This document shows, one piece after another, positions 32,734-42,700 of a stretch of 64,000 bases of DNA. Source of the stretch: Pseudomonadales bacterium (GTDB lineage: Bacteria; Pseudomonadota; Gammaproteobacteria; Pseudomonadales; Azotimanducaceae); the NCBI GenBank assembly GCA_019090615.1, contig JAHRVQ010000033.1, positions 1 through 64,000 on the forward strand, in the 5' to 3' direction. Both the position numbers and the translations under genes were made by a program. Within the stretch, counting starts at the first letter, position 1, and every line of letters starts with the position of its first letter. The notes beneath the pieces were generated by a model, which saw only the letters and a list, made by a program, of their open reading frames with translations, did not search any database and was not told the origin of the DNA.

Positions 32734-33984
32734 ATGAACGCGTTTACCAACTTAGGTCTTTCCGAATCACTCAATCAACCCCTGGAGCAACTGGGTTACA
32801 GCCAGGCAACAGAGATTCAGCAACTCGCAATTCCACCGATCATCGCGCGGCGCGATATCCTGGCTTCAGCCCAAACAGGGAGTGGTAAAACCGCCGCATT
32901 TGTATTGCCATTACTGGATCGACTGCAACAGAAAAAACCTGCTAAAGGTCGCCCCATCAGGGTATTATGCCTTGCCCCAACACGTGAACTGGCGCAACAA
33001 ATCGATGCCAATGTCGCGTCATATATCGGTGAATTACCGCTTCGTCATGCGGTGATTTATGGCGGCGTGCCAATCGACCAGCAAATTCGTAAAATTGGTA
33101 ATGGGGTTGACTTCCTGATTGCGACACCTGGGCGATTACTCGATTTGCTCACCCAAAAAAAGCTCGATCTCAGCCAGATAGAAACCCTGGTATTAGACGA
33201 AGCTGATCGTATGCTTGATCAGGGCTTTCAGGATCAGATCCAACAGATTCTCAATCATCTCCCCAAACAACGTCAAAACCTGTTGTTCTCGGCAACCTTT
33301 AACGCCAAAATCACCAGCTTTACTGATGGCCTGCTGCATAATCCCGTCATTGTACAAAGCCAACGTTTAAATAAAGCGGCAGACGCCGTCAAACTGATCA
33401 TTTACGAAGTAGAACAAAACGAAAAACCAGATATCATTTACTACCTGCTGGCTAACAATAAGCAGCAATGTTTAGTCTTCGCCCGTACACGCCGAAACGC
33501 TAACCTCGCTGATACTTACTTGCGAGACAAAGGCTTGAGCTGCGCTGCGATCCATAGTGATAAGTCTCAACAGCAGCGAACACAAACTTTACAGAAATTT
33601 AAAAACGGGGAAATCCAGATACTCATCGCCACGGACATTGCTGCAAGAGGACTGGATATTAAGCAACTACCATTGGTTATCAACTACGATATTCCACGTC
33701 ACGCTGAAGATTATGTGCACCGTATTGGTCGTACCGGCCGTGCTGGTATGCAAGGGGTTGCTATTTCATTAATGGGTGGCGACGAGCGTGGCAACGTCGC
33801 AGCCATCGAGAAACTTATTCAACAGAAGATATTCATTGCCGCTATTCCCTATATCGACGGGGAAAACAAATTCGAATACGATAATGAAATCATTGCTTCA
33901 GCTGGCAGCCATATTCAGGCACTTAAAGACGAGAAATCTAGTCGTGCTGCAAAACGCAAAAAATATACTAAACCCAATAAGTAG
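32734..33984 (+). CDS. rhlE: DEAD-box RNA helicase, RhlE-like
   Basis: A 416-residue DEAD-box helicase. The Q motif is FTNLGLSESLNQPLEQLGYS (Phe then GY-x-x-A-T-E-I-Q). Motif I is AQTGSGKT, Ia PTRELA, II VLDEADRML, III SAT, IV LVFAR, V ATDIAARGLD, VI HRIGRTGR. All are intact. A short basic tail (RAAKRKKYTKPNK) ends the protein, as in RhlE, which acts in ribosome assembly or RNA decay. ATG 32734 is chosen so that the Q motif sits in its usual place. No operon partner. Confidence 0.92.
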   Translation: MNAFTNLGLSESLNQPLEQLGYSQATEIQQLAIPPIIARRDILASAQTGSGKTAAFVLPLLDRLQQKKPAKGRPIRVLCLAPTRELAQQIDANVASYIGELPLRHAVIYGGVPIDQQIRKIGNGVDFLIATPGRLLDLLTQKKLDLSQIETLVLDEADRMLDQGFQDQIQQILNHLPKQRQNLLFSATFNAKITSFTDGLLHNPVIVQSQRLNKAADAVKLIIYEVEQNEKPDIIYYLLANNKQQCLVFARTRRNANLADTYLRDKGLSCAAIHSDKSQQQRTQTLQKFKNGEIQILIATDIAARGLDIKQLPLVINYDIPRHAEDYVHRIGRTGRAGMQGVAISLMGGDERGNVAAIEKLIQQKIFIAAIPYIDGENKFEYDNEIIASAGSHIQALKDEKSSRAAKRKKYTKPNK

Positions 33985-34011
33985 CACGGCTGATAAACCC
34001 TGTGCTGCGCA

Positions 34012-34040
34012 ATTGTTGACCAGCGTTACGGAATCTCGAC
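34012..34040 (+). repeat. R1 right-end fragment
   Basis: TTGACCAGCGTTACGGAATC matches the right tip of R1 (TTGACGAGCGTTACGGAATC) with one change. It lies just after the helicase stop codon. Confidence 0.55.
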
Positions 34041-34061
34041 CTGTCTAATAAGCTCAGCCAG

Positions 34062-34691
34062 TCAGCCCATCACACTGACGATCAGCCTATCTCCCACAGA
34101 TGAATCTACAATGGTAGCTAAAACAATCGATGCATCTGAACCCACCTGCCTATCTGCATATTTCGCAATCGAGGTAAATTCACTCAAACTAATAACTGCC
34201 TCAGCCCTAACAGTTATAAGCAAGCCTTTTAGCCTGAGAAAATCAGCAGGACAGTCGTTAATTGCATTTTGGACTGCCCTGGATGCCCGATTACCCCCAA
34301 CTGCCCTGCCTATACCCACACTCGGTTGATCCATGTAAGCCATTACTGATCGAATATCTACATCGTCAACATATGGACACCCGTGAAGAAGATCGCCAAT
34401 TTCCTGGATCATGTGCGAGTACATCTGCAATGCTCGCTGGGTTTTAATCTGCCACCAATACCCTATGCTACGATCTTTTGCGCGGCTTACCACCTGTTGA
34501 AATTCAGCCTTTATCGACTTATCTTCAGTCCAGTCAACGGTGTCCAGTAAGAAATTCACCTCGGTAAAATTTTCAAAATCAATGTCTGTTGGACTAGCAA
34601 CCTGATGAAAATATATTTCTCGAAAATTCAACTTTGTGGTCGCCGAATCAGCACCATTGGTAAAAACACTGACTTTTGCCGATTTTTTCAT
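34062..34691 (-). CDS. FtsZ-like protein lacking the GTP-binding domain
   Basis: A 209-residue protein whose residues about 95-209 align with the C-terminal domain of FtsZ. DVDIRSVMAYM matches D-F-A-D-V-R-T-V-M-x-x-M. GIGRAVGGNRASRAVQNAI matches G-x-G-x-A-x-G-x-x-R-A...A-I. GLLITV, ISLSEFTSIA and SIVLATIVDSSVGDRLIVSV match the following β-strands. Residues about 45-95 correspond to the segment around the tubulin signature, but GGGTGTG is replaced by TVDWTEDKS. The N-terminal nucleotide-binding half is absent. It cannot bind GTP in the usual way and may cap or modulate FtsZ. It stands alone. It may also be a decayed ftsZ paralogue, but the frame is open. Confidence 0.75.
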   Translation of the reverse strand: MKKSAKVSVFTNGADSATTKLNFREIYFHQVASPTDIDFENFTEVNFLLDTVDWTEDKSIKAEFQQVVSRAKDRSIGYWWQIKTQRALQMYSHMIQEIGDLLHGCPYVDDVDIRSVMAYMDQPSVGIGRAVGGNRASRAVQNAINDCPADFLRLKGLLITVRAEAVISLSEFTSIAKYADRQVGSDASIVLATIVDSSVGDRLIVSVMG

Positions 34692-34778
34692 CTTACCAAT
34701 GCATTCGAATCGTTAACAAACAAGTAGCATAAACCTGGATTGACTATTGAGCTTGAACGTAAAAATTTAACGTAATTA

Positions 34779-35396
34779 CTACTTGCGACGGCGCATAAAG
34801 CCAAGACTTAGTAGTGCAGAGCTGAACAAAATCAAGCTTGATGGTCCTGGTACGGCAGTAGCCGTATAAAACTGGAAAAACTCATTAGCGTTACCAGTGC
34901 CATCATCTTCCCGTATCTGAACCTTGTTAAAACCTGCCGTGCTACTAAAGCCAATAAACTGCACTGTATCAAATTGGGCCGCAGAAGTGGTAAAACTGGT
35001 TGCGCCAACGGCAGTGCTGTCCAGGAAAAATTCTAGATTGAAGATACTAACGATGTTGTCATCCAGGTAATCCATGGCAAAGGCGGTTTGGGTACCCGAA
35101 AACAGTAGGTCAAAGTTTTCGTCACCATTAAGTACGTATTCGGTGCCGACCATGGTGCTATTGAAGTCTTGATAGCCGTGAGTACCCGTGATGTCGCCGA
35201 CGGTGCCAATACCGGAGGCGTTATCCAGACTGAGGGCACCACTTGTGCTAACAAGATTCGCATTTGTTCCCAGCGGCGTGGTGTTAAAAACCTCAGCAGT
35301 TAGATTAAAATCGGCAGTGTCCGTTGACACCAGAATCGCGGCATTACTGGACAGCGCGGACAGGGCAATTATCAGGGTAATAATCAATCTATTCAT
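34779..35396 (-). CDS. PEP-CTERM-like protein, VPGP variant
   Basis: A 205-residue exported protein. ATG 35396 gives signal peptide MNRLIITLIIALSALSSNAA. The body is β-rich with Asn/Thr/Ser (NLVSTSGALSLDNASGIGTV, MVGTEYVLNGDENFDLLFSG). It ends VPGPSSLILFSSALLSLGFM then RRRK. The PEP triplet is replaced by PGP, a variant seen in PEP-CTERM relatives and possibly sorted by a different exosortase. An upstream in-frame extension of 25 codons is not used because it has no signal peptide. Confidence 0.8.
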   Translation of the reverse strand: MNRLIITLIIALSALSSNAAILVSTDTADFNLTAEVFNTTPLGTNANLVSTSGALSLDNASGIGTVGDITGTHGYQDFNSTMVGTEYVLNGDENFDLLFSGTQTAFAMDYLDDNIVSIFNLEFFLDSTAVGATSFTTSAAQFDTVQFIGFSSTAGFNKVQIREDDGTGNANEFFQFYTATAVPGPSSLILFSSALLSLGFMRRRK

Positions 35397-35907
35397 TTGG
35401 AAATAAGTCTCTATATAAGGGGCTGAGGTATTAATACAATCACTCCAAAACCTAGGCAATATTTCGGCCAAAATATCTTTCTAATTAAAAACCTCCAACT
35501 TTTCAATAGGTTGCATTTCCATAATGTTATTTTTTTAGCTCAGCGGAAAGGACCTGTAAAAAATACCGACAGTTATTGAGATATCGAAACCCTGTTGTTC
35601 CAGGTTGTGATAATTAGAGCCAGATACAAATCAGCATGCAATTTAAAGGTGATTGGCTGACTTATATCCGTTATGGCAGAATTTAAGTTATCGCCACGGT
35701 ATTTAACTTTGATAGACAAATTCAACCTACAGCCCCTGAAGCACTTAAATTGGTCGAAGTGTCAGGGTATAAGAAAGAAAAATGGGCGGCTCATGTAACT
35801 CAATTCGAAGCGGCTAAATCGTTCCAATTACCGTAACTGGCCTGAACGAGTCACCAACTGAAGGAATAGAAATAGTCGCCTTGTCGCTGAGGCCAGCCTC
35901 TCTGGAA
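35397..35907. other. Intergenic region with a possible coding remnant
   Basis: Bases 35687-35836 form a 49-codon frame without a start codon, reading VIATVFNFDRQIQPTAPEAL then KLVEVSGYKKEKWAAHVTQF. The composition is protein-like, but I cannot name a family. The rest is featureless. Confidence 0.3.
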
Positions 35908-36897
35908 TCAGGTGGCTGTCTGACCACTAAAACGCTGTCGATAACGGTTTGGCGCAACACCAAAGCGATGCCTGAATGCTTTTGAATAAGCCGCTGCATT
36001 ACTAAAGCCACATTCATGGGCAATACTCTTTACGGGTAAATTCAGTTGATGCAATAGATTGCGCGATCGTTCAAGTCGCAATTCGCTAAGAATCTGCGCG
36101 GGTGTCATATCAAGCGCATCCAGGCACCGCCGGTGCAAGGTCCGCACCGAGGTCATCAAATATTCTGCCATCTGCTCAACCGTAACAGCTTGATGCAATT
36201 GCGCTTCCAGCCAGAACACCAAATTTAAAATATCGGCACGACTGGCCTTTGACTGCAAATCAATTGGCCCTGAAAATTGTGACTGACCACCATCACGAAA
36301 TAAAAATACCACCAGTGCACGGGCAATATTTAACGCGACAGCCGCACCAAGATCCAGTCGAACCATGGCAAGCATCATATCTACCCCGGATAAAACACCC
36401 GCTGATGTCCACAGTTTGTCATCCTGCACATACAATGTATTGTCTTCGACACTGGCCCTGGGGAATTCATTTTGTAAGCTGCTGGTGCCCATCCAGTGAG
36501 TCGTGACGCGATGATCATCCAGATAACCCAATTGCCCCAGTAAAAAGGCACCGGTACAAACTGAAGCCGTCACCTGCGCATTAGCAGCCGCTTTATCCAG
36601 CCATTGCATCAGCTCATCATCTGCACGTACCTGCGCCAATGCCGGTAGATCAGCGCCGGGAACCACCAGTGTATGAATCTTATTGGCGCTGGGCAAGGGA
36701 TCAATACCAAGCTGCAATCCGGCACTGGACATAACTTTACCATCAGCTTGTCGGCCAACATACTGGACATCATAGACTTGCCGGCCCGCCTCTCTATTGG
36801 CTTGCGACAATACCTCTGCCGGTCCTGATACATCCAGCAACTGCACACCTTGATAAAGCAGAAAGCAGACTTTTTTTGGTTTGGCAGTTTGAGACAT
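35908..36897 (-). CDS. GlxA-type transcriptional regulator (DJ-1/PfpI + AraC)
   Basis: A 329-residue regulator with an N-terminal DJ-1/PfpI-like domain (residues about 7-190) and a C-terminal AraC helix-turn-helix pair (about 225-325). Key segments are VCFLLYQGVQLLDVSGPAEV, ASVCTGAFLLGQLGYLDDHR (nucleophile-elbow Cys), TTHW, then TVEQMAEYLMTSVRTLHRRC and IAHECGFSNAAAYSKAFRHR. GlxA regulators sense small metabolites. Here it is divergent from a DJ-1 family gene at 37002, with a 104-bp shared promoter region, and probably controls it. Confidence 0.9.
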   Translation of the reverse strand: MSQTAKPKKVCFLLYQGVQLLDVSGPAEVLSQANREAGRQVYDVQYVGRQADGKVMSSAGLQLGIDPLPSANKIHTLVVPGADLPALAQVRADDELMQWLDKAAANAQVTASVCTGAFLLGQLGYLDDHRVTTHWMGTSSLQNEFPRASVEDNTLYVQDDKLWTSAGVLSGVDMMLAMVRLDLGAAVALNIARALVVFLFRDGGQSQFSGPIDLQSKASRADILNLVFWLEAQLHQAVTVEQMAEYLMTSVRTLHRRCLDALDMTPAQILSELRLERSRNLLHQLNLPVKSIAHECGFSNAAAYSKAFRHRFGVAPNRYRQRFSGQTAT

Positions 36898-37001
36898 AAA
36901 ATTAGCATAACTGCCAGGAAGAAGGTTTGCTACATTTACCTTCAGTCATAGGGCAATCACTGGACTAGCCCACATGCAACCTACACGCTTCAGGAGTTTT
37001 T

Positions 37002-37640
37002 ATGAAAATTACTATGTTAGCCTACCCCGGCCTTACACCCCTCGATCTCATGGGACCCTTGCAAGTGTGGAGTTTATGGCCCGACGCCGAAATTCAGGTT
37101 GTCTGGAAAACCACCGATCCCATCATGACAGATACTGGCATGGCCATCGTGCCAACCCATTCCTTCGAAGACAGTTTTGATAAGCCGGATATTCTTTTTG
37201 CACCCGGCGGAACCAAAGCAACCTTTGAGCTGATGGCTGACGTAACCACAATGGCATTTCTCAAAGCCAAAGGTGCCAACGCGCAATGGATAACCAGCGT
37301 TTGTACCGGCGCATTATTACTCGGTTCAGCAGGCTTACTGGCGGGATATAAGGCAACAACACACTGGGCTGCACATGCCAACCTGGAAGCCTTCGGCGCC
37401 ATCGCTACACAGGGTCGTTATGTAATTGATCGGAATCGCGCCACTGGCGGCGGCGTTACCGCTGGCATTGACTTTGGCCTGGCATTACTTGCGGCGATTG
37501 CTGGCGACGAGCTGGCCAAAACCGTCCAATTATCACTGGAGTATTCACCCCAACCACCCTTCAACTCAGGCACCCCCGAAGAAGCCTCTGAAGAAACAAT
37601 ACAACAGGTATTAGCGCGCTTCGCAACAGCCATCAGCTAG
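37002..37640 (+). CDS. DJ-1/PfpI family protein, isonitrile hydratase-like
   Basis: A 212-residue protein of the DJ-1/PfpI superfamily: MKITMLAYPGLTPLDLMGPL, DILFAPGGTKATFELM, ITSVCTGALLLGSAGLLAGY (Cys of the nucleophile elbow, about residue 102), KATTHWAAHANLEAFGA and ATGGGVTAGIDFGLALLAAI. This order matches isonitrile hydratase and related enzymes. The substrate is unproven. It is divergently transcribed from the GlxA-type regulator, a common arrangement for a regulator and its target. The start is supported by AGGAG about 8 bp upstream. Confidence 0.88.
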   Translation: MKITMLAYPGLTPLDLMGPLQVWSLWPDAEIQVVWKTTDPIMTDTGMAIVPTHSFEDSFDKPDILFAPGGTKATFELMADVTTMAFLKAKGANAQWITSVCTGALLLGSAGLLAGYKATTHWAAHANLEAFGAIATQGRYVIDRNRATGGGVTAGIDFGLALLAAIAGDELAKTVQLSLEYSPQPPFNSGTPEEASEETIQQVLARFATAIS

Positions 37641-37748
37641 CTTTTAACCAGCGTACTTTTGCAATAAAATAGGAGGGTTAAAAACAATTATCAGCGGACC
37701 CTACCATGACCAAAAACCACGGGTATCGCAACATCGACCCTAGGAAAC

Positions 37749-37782
37749 GGCGCTAAAGGGTAATTGTCAATCCTTTAGCGCC
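37749..37782. terminator. 11-bp perfect hairpin
   Basis: GGCGCTAAAGG and CCTTTAGCGCC form a perfect stem with a 12-bp loop about 110 bp downstream of the DJ-1 gene. There is no T-run. Function uncertain. Confidence 0.45.
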
Positions 37783-38044
37783 AAAGAAATGAAGAAACTG
37801 CTTGAACAGGAGGATGTACTAAGCATGTCGTTAACCCACTCTGGCTTGCCAGAAACATCTCTCCTTTAATTGGTATTTACCCTGCGAGAGCTATACTTTA
37901 GCTGTTGGAATTATCGATTTTTTTTATAAAACCAACTTTATTGATGAATGCCTAACAAAATACTAAGTGGCGGAGATAGATCATTGGGTTATTAAAAGCC
38001 TTTAGATCAAATTCTCTCCTAGATGCCTGGACCAGGCGACTCGC

Positions 38045-38072
38045 CAAGTAACAAGTAACAAGTAACAAGTAA
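38045..38072. repeat. AAGTAAC heptamer tandem repeat
   Basis: About four units of AAGTAAC, 35 bp upstream of the TpsB start codon. Copy-number variation here could alter promoter spacing. Confidence 0.75.
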
Positions 38073-38106
38073 AATATTACAACGCTATAACCCTTTTATA
38101 TAATTA

Positions 38107-39750
38107 ATGCCGACACTTCCTTTGCTAAAAAAAATACTTACCCTATGCTGCTTTGGGTTGCTTGCGAACTTAGCTTGCGCACAACAAACTCGACCAGTGC
38201 TACCTGTAGTACTACCTGAAAAATTACCCGCCATCTCCTTACTAGAACTGCGTGGTACAAAAGCCGTTATGGCGGGTCAACTGATAATCATCAAACAGAT
38301 TATCATCACCGGTAATCACGTCCTGGCCCCCAGTTTGCTGGCGGCGATTACAGCGGCCTATACCCATCGCGAAATCGGCTACAATGACCTGCTTAATTTA
38401 CGCGACGAAGTAACTCTCGCCTATGTTAATCGGGGCTTTGTTACCTCTGGGGCCATCGTGCCTGACCAGGATGTTGCCGATGGGGTACTGGAAATTCACA
38501 TTCAGGAAGGTCACCTTGGTGCAATCAATATATCAGCAGACAGGTTTCGCCCTGAATATATTCAATCAAGACTGTCATTAAATGCAGGCGACGTGGTCAA
38601 TGTTAAGCTGCTGGAAACAAAGATTCGTCAGCTACAACAAGATTTTCGCATCGACAAGGTGGCCTTAACCTTAGTGCCAACCGAGCAAGGTAATACCGAT
38701 GTAAAGGTGCAAATTGCAGAAGCCGCAGCTTTTTCTCTTCAGGCTGGTTTCGATAATACAACCTCTCCCGCAGTCGGTTCGGATACCCTACGCCTCAACC
38801 TGCAGCACGCCAACCTGTTGGGTTATGGCGATGTTATTTCGTTTCAGTCAGTACATACCCCAGGCCTGGCAGCCCAGGAACTATATTATACCTTGCCAGT
38901 AACGGCTCATCATGGGCAATTGTTAATCGAGGCTCGTAACAGCGACAGTGACATTGTTGACGACCTGTTTTCCGGCCTGGATATCGAAGGCGCCTCTGAG
39001 TCTTATAGTCTGGGCTTCAAACAACCGTTTCAGCTAGCCAATGAAGATCAATTGATTCTGACCCTTAAAGGAGAATTTAAACGCGCAGCCTCTTCATTAT
39101 TAGGCCAGGGTTTCTCCTTTTCGCCAGGTGCAGATGATGGCGAGACACGGGTTGCGGCATTGCGATTTTCTGCTGGCTTAAGCAGGCGACGGCTAAACTA
39201 CATCTACTCATTGCATTCCACCTTATCTGTTGGTACAAAGCTACTCGATGCGACAGCGCATTCTGGCGACACACCCGATAGCCAGTTCGTCAACTGGCTA
39301 GTTCAGGCGCAGTGGGCAAGGCGTTTCACTTCAACTCAGATCGAACTTCGCAGCCGGGTTGATCTACAGGTAACAGATTCCTCTCTGCTCGGCCTTGAAC
39401 AATTCGTTCTAGGTGGAAGCACATCAGTACGCGGCTACCGAGAAAATTTACTGGCTCGGGATGCAGGCATCACAGCCTCATTTGAATTACGTTATCCACT
39501 GTATACAACAAATACCTTAAGCCTCGATGGTGCAGTATTTCTGGATGCAGGTTATGGCCGAAATGTGCATCGGGCACCGGCAGCAGAAACCTTGACATCG
39601 GTTGGCATCGGATTCCATATACAAATTTATCAATATCTCAATCTCTCTATCGAATGGGCTGAAGCACTGCAGGATGTGGGGGTGATCGGCGAGCACAATC
39701 GCCAGGACGATGGTGTTCATTTTGGCCTGAATTTTGGGTGGGCGTTATGA
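38107..39750 (+). CDS. TpsB-type outer-membrane transporter (ShlB/FhaC family)
   Basis: A 547-residue two-partner-secretion transporter. Signal peptide residues about 1-25 (CLANLACAQQ-like end). POTRA domains lie at about 60-200 (IIIKQIIITGNHVLAPSLLA, LEIHIQEGHLGAINISADRF, LNAGDVVNVKLLETKIRQLQ). The 16-strand barrel ends with LGGSTSVRGYRENLLARDAG, the conserved VRGY tetrad of the L6 loop near residue 440. It should export the TpsA protein encoded next, whose ATG overlaps this stop codon (ATGA). Confidence 0.9.
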   Translation: MPTLPLLKKILTLCCFGLLANLACAQQTRPVLPVVLPEKLPAISLLELRGTKAVMAGQLIIIKQIIITGNHVLAPSLLAAITAAYTHREIGYNDLLNLRDEVTLAYVNRGFVTSGAIVPDQDVADGVLEIHIQEGHLGAINISADRFRPEYIQSRLSLNAGDVVNVKLLETKIRQLQQDFRIDKVALTLVPTEQGNTDVKVQIAEAAAFSLQAGFDNTTSPAVGSDTLRLNLQHANLLGYGDVISFQSVHTPGLAAQELYYTLPVTAHHGQLLIEARNSDSDIVDDLFSGLDIEGASESYSLGFKQPFQLANEDQLILTLKGEFKRAASSLLGQGFSFSPGADDGETRVAALRFSAGLSRRRLNYIYSLHSTLSVGTKLLDATAHSGDTPDSQFVNWLVQAQWARRFTSTQIELRSRVDLQVTDSSLLGLEQFVLGGSTSVRGYRENLLARDAGITASFELRYPLYTTNTLSLDGAVFLDAGYGRNVHRAPAAETLTSVGIGFHIQIYQYLNLSIEWAEALQDVGVIGEHNRQDDGVHFGLNFGWAL

Positions 39751-42700
39751 ATCGTTTAATTTTACTGCTGTGTTGCTTTTGCATGGCAACTTTGCGGGCA
39801 GATCCGGTACGTGATGGTAGTATTGGTCCAACAACGACCATCCAGCCGACTGGGCCAGAATTTTTGATCGACGCCTCCATGGGTGCCCGTCGGGGCCCAG
39901 CATTGTTTCATAGTTTTAGCGAATTCAGTCTCGATAGAGACCAGACAGCAACATTTACCGGCGATACCTCTGTCGATTTTGTTATTTCCCGCGTATCGAG
40001 CAATACCCCCTCTCTGATCAACGGCAAACTAGTCTCTGCAATCCCAGGCGCGAGTTTTTTCCTGCTCAACCCAAACGGCATTTTGATATCGAAAGATGCT
40101 CAGCTAGATGTGGATGGCAGCGTCTTTTTAAGCAGCGCTGACTATCTGGCATTTGATAATGGTGAGATATTCACATCAGATTTCGGTAGCTTGCCGACCA
40201 TCGACATTTTGACACCAACTTCGTTTGGCTTTCTGGATGCTGAAATCGGTAATATTAGCCTCAATGGCACTATACTTGAACTGCCAGACAGCACCTCACT
40301 TTCGTTGGTAGGCGGTAATATAAATATCGAATCTGCATCGATAAGCCTTACAAGCGGCGAGGTTCAACTTGTGGCTGTAGCTTCTGCAATAGAAGTCCCT
40401 ACACTTGCAACAGCGCCACCTACACTGGGCCAGCCAGGCATAGGCTCGACTGGTCAACTGGCAGATATTGTCCTGTTAGATTCGACCATCGATGTAAGCG
40501 GTGATGCTGCAGGTACCGTTCGTATTCAGGCAGGCCGACTGGATATCCAGGATAGCAATATAAGTTCCGTTGGTATCAACGCTACAACACTGGCACCTGT
40601 CGCCATCAATATTATTGCCATCGATTCAATCAAGCTGGCGGGTGAAACAGAAATTTCAGCTTCAACCGAAGGCAATGCAACTGGCGGCGACATAGTTATT
40701 ATGACGGACCAATTTAAACTGCTGGATGATGCAGAAATTATCAGTGACACAGCTGGGGCTGGTGCCGCCGGATCAGTTGCCATTGTTGCAGGTGAGGTAC
40801 TCATAGCCGGTGATGCAGAAATCGCTAGCGATGTCGAGACTGGCGCCACAGGCAATGGTGGTGCAGTCACCATTACAGCCGCCAATATCCTGTTACAGGG
40901 CGCACCCGAGATTAGCACCGATACTGACCCGATGAGTTCCGGCCAGGGTGGCAACATCATATTGACCGCCGCCGATGCGATTGTGCTGGATATAGACTTT
41001 GAGGCCGGCGAAGAAGCAGGCGTCTTATCCAATACAGAAGGCAGTGGCCCTGCAGGCTCAATTCAAATTCAGACACCGCTCCTGTCTATCCGCGGCGGAA
41101 CAATTAACGCCATGAGCGATGGCGCAAGTTTAGGCGGCAGCATCATTGTTGAGGCCAACGATGTGTTGCTAACAGACCATGCCAGTATCAGCGTTGAGAG
41201 CTCGGGGACTGGCGATGCAGGCGACATTCTAATCACCGGCAAAGGAAGCGTAAAACTAGCACCGACCACCAGTATTAGCGCCAAAGCAACAATCGCTGAT
41301 GGCGGCAATTTATTGCTCACAGGTTATTCGCAAATCATCTCCCAGTTTGCCGATGTGACCGCGAATGTAGGTGCTGGTATCGGCGGCAATATTAATTTAT
41401 CTGCAACCCAGGTTGTTGCTGATAATGCAGCGATTATTGCCCAGGCTGGTGCCGGACAAGGCGGCGCAATCAATATAGATGGCGATTTTTTCTTCTCTGA
41501 TAGCAGCCTTGTAAGCGCCTCTGCGGGACCGGCAGGCATTTCTGGAACCGTAGCAATTAACGCCCCTGAAGTAGATTTAAGCGCCAGCCTTGAAGCGCTG
41601 CCGACGGCATACCGAGACCCCACTAATTTGTTTCGTCAGGCCTGTGCGGCAAGAACCGGCGTTGATGCCACAAGCAGTTTTGTGATTACTGAAAAAACCT
41701 TAGTGCCATCTACCGTTGAGGGCATACCGCTTGCCCGAGTCGAGCAGATAATATCTGCCGACCTTGTAATAGCGCGCCATGCGGCTCAGACCAAACCAGC
41801 CCAACAGGCACTTGATCTATTATTACTCGCACAGACAACGCTGCAATATGCTGAACCGAACACCAACACGATCTACGGTCTTGTTCATGTAGCGCGTAGC
41901 TATACACTTGTTGCTAAACGACTCGAAACATCACCGCGGCATCCATTATTGCTGAATGCCGCTAACCTGCTGCAGCGCGCCCGTGGTTTAAGCAAAGCAA
42001 TCGACAATCTACCTATTCAGTCGTATGTATTGGGTAACCTGGCAGACCTATATGCCGCTAACCAGCAACTGGATGAAGCATTATATCTGGCTCGTAGCGC
42101 AAGCAATTTGGCACAAGAGGCTGAAACACCAGCCAGCGAGTATCGTTGGTTGGCATTGCAAGGACAAATCCTTACCGCACAGCGGCGACCTACTGAGGCA
42201 ATCGATGCCTACCGTCGCTCAATTAGTGTGATTGAGAATTCCAGCCAGTCAGCACTGGTTAGCGTTGATGTCAGTGGCGACTACTTCTATCAGCAAATAG
42301 TGCCTGTTTATCATGCGCTGGTTGCATTGTTATTAGACCAGGCAAAGTCGGCCAGTTCAGCCGCAGCACAGACGATGTTTCATGAAGCAAGACAAGTGAT
42401 GGAGTTATTTAAGGCCGCTGAACTACGTGATTATTACCAGGATGAGTGCGTTGCAGAGAGTCAGTCTAGCATAATGAATCTTGACGAGGTTGCGAGCGGA
42501 GTGGCAGTAATCTATCCCATTGTACTGGCCAACCAGCTTGAACTGCTGGTTGGCATTGATGGCCGACTACAGCACTACAGTGTCAATGTAACCGCTAAAG
42601 CAATTGCTGACCAGGTTGCCGAGTTACGTGAAATACTAGAAAACCTCGAAGACGATTACCTTGATATCAGCCAGGCGTTGTATGATTGGGTTGTTAGACC

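Larger units (their letters stand above)
37641..38106. other. Intergenic region with hairpin and tandem repeat
   Basis: No supported gene. It contains an 11-bp perfect hairpin (37749-37782) and a 7-bp tandem repeat (38045-38072). The -10 region of the TPS operon is not obvious. Confidence 0.4.

Noticed and set aside
32556-32888. 110-codon frame overlapping the helicase start
   Set aside because: It is a shadow of the helicase gene in another frame and lacks a ribosome site.
40526-41623. Long minus-strand frames inside the TPS-CHAT gene
   Set aside because: They are Ser/Pro/Ala-rich mirror frames of the repetitive β-helix coding sequence.
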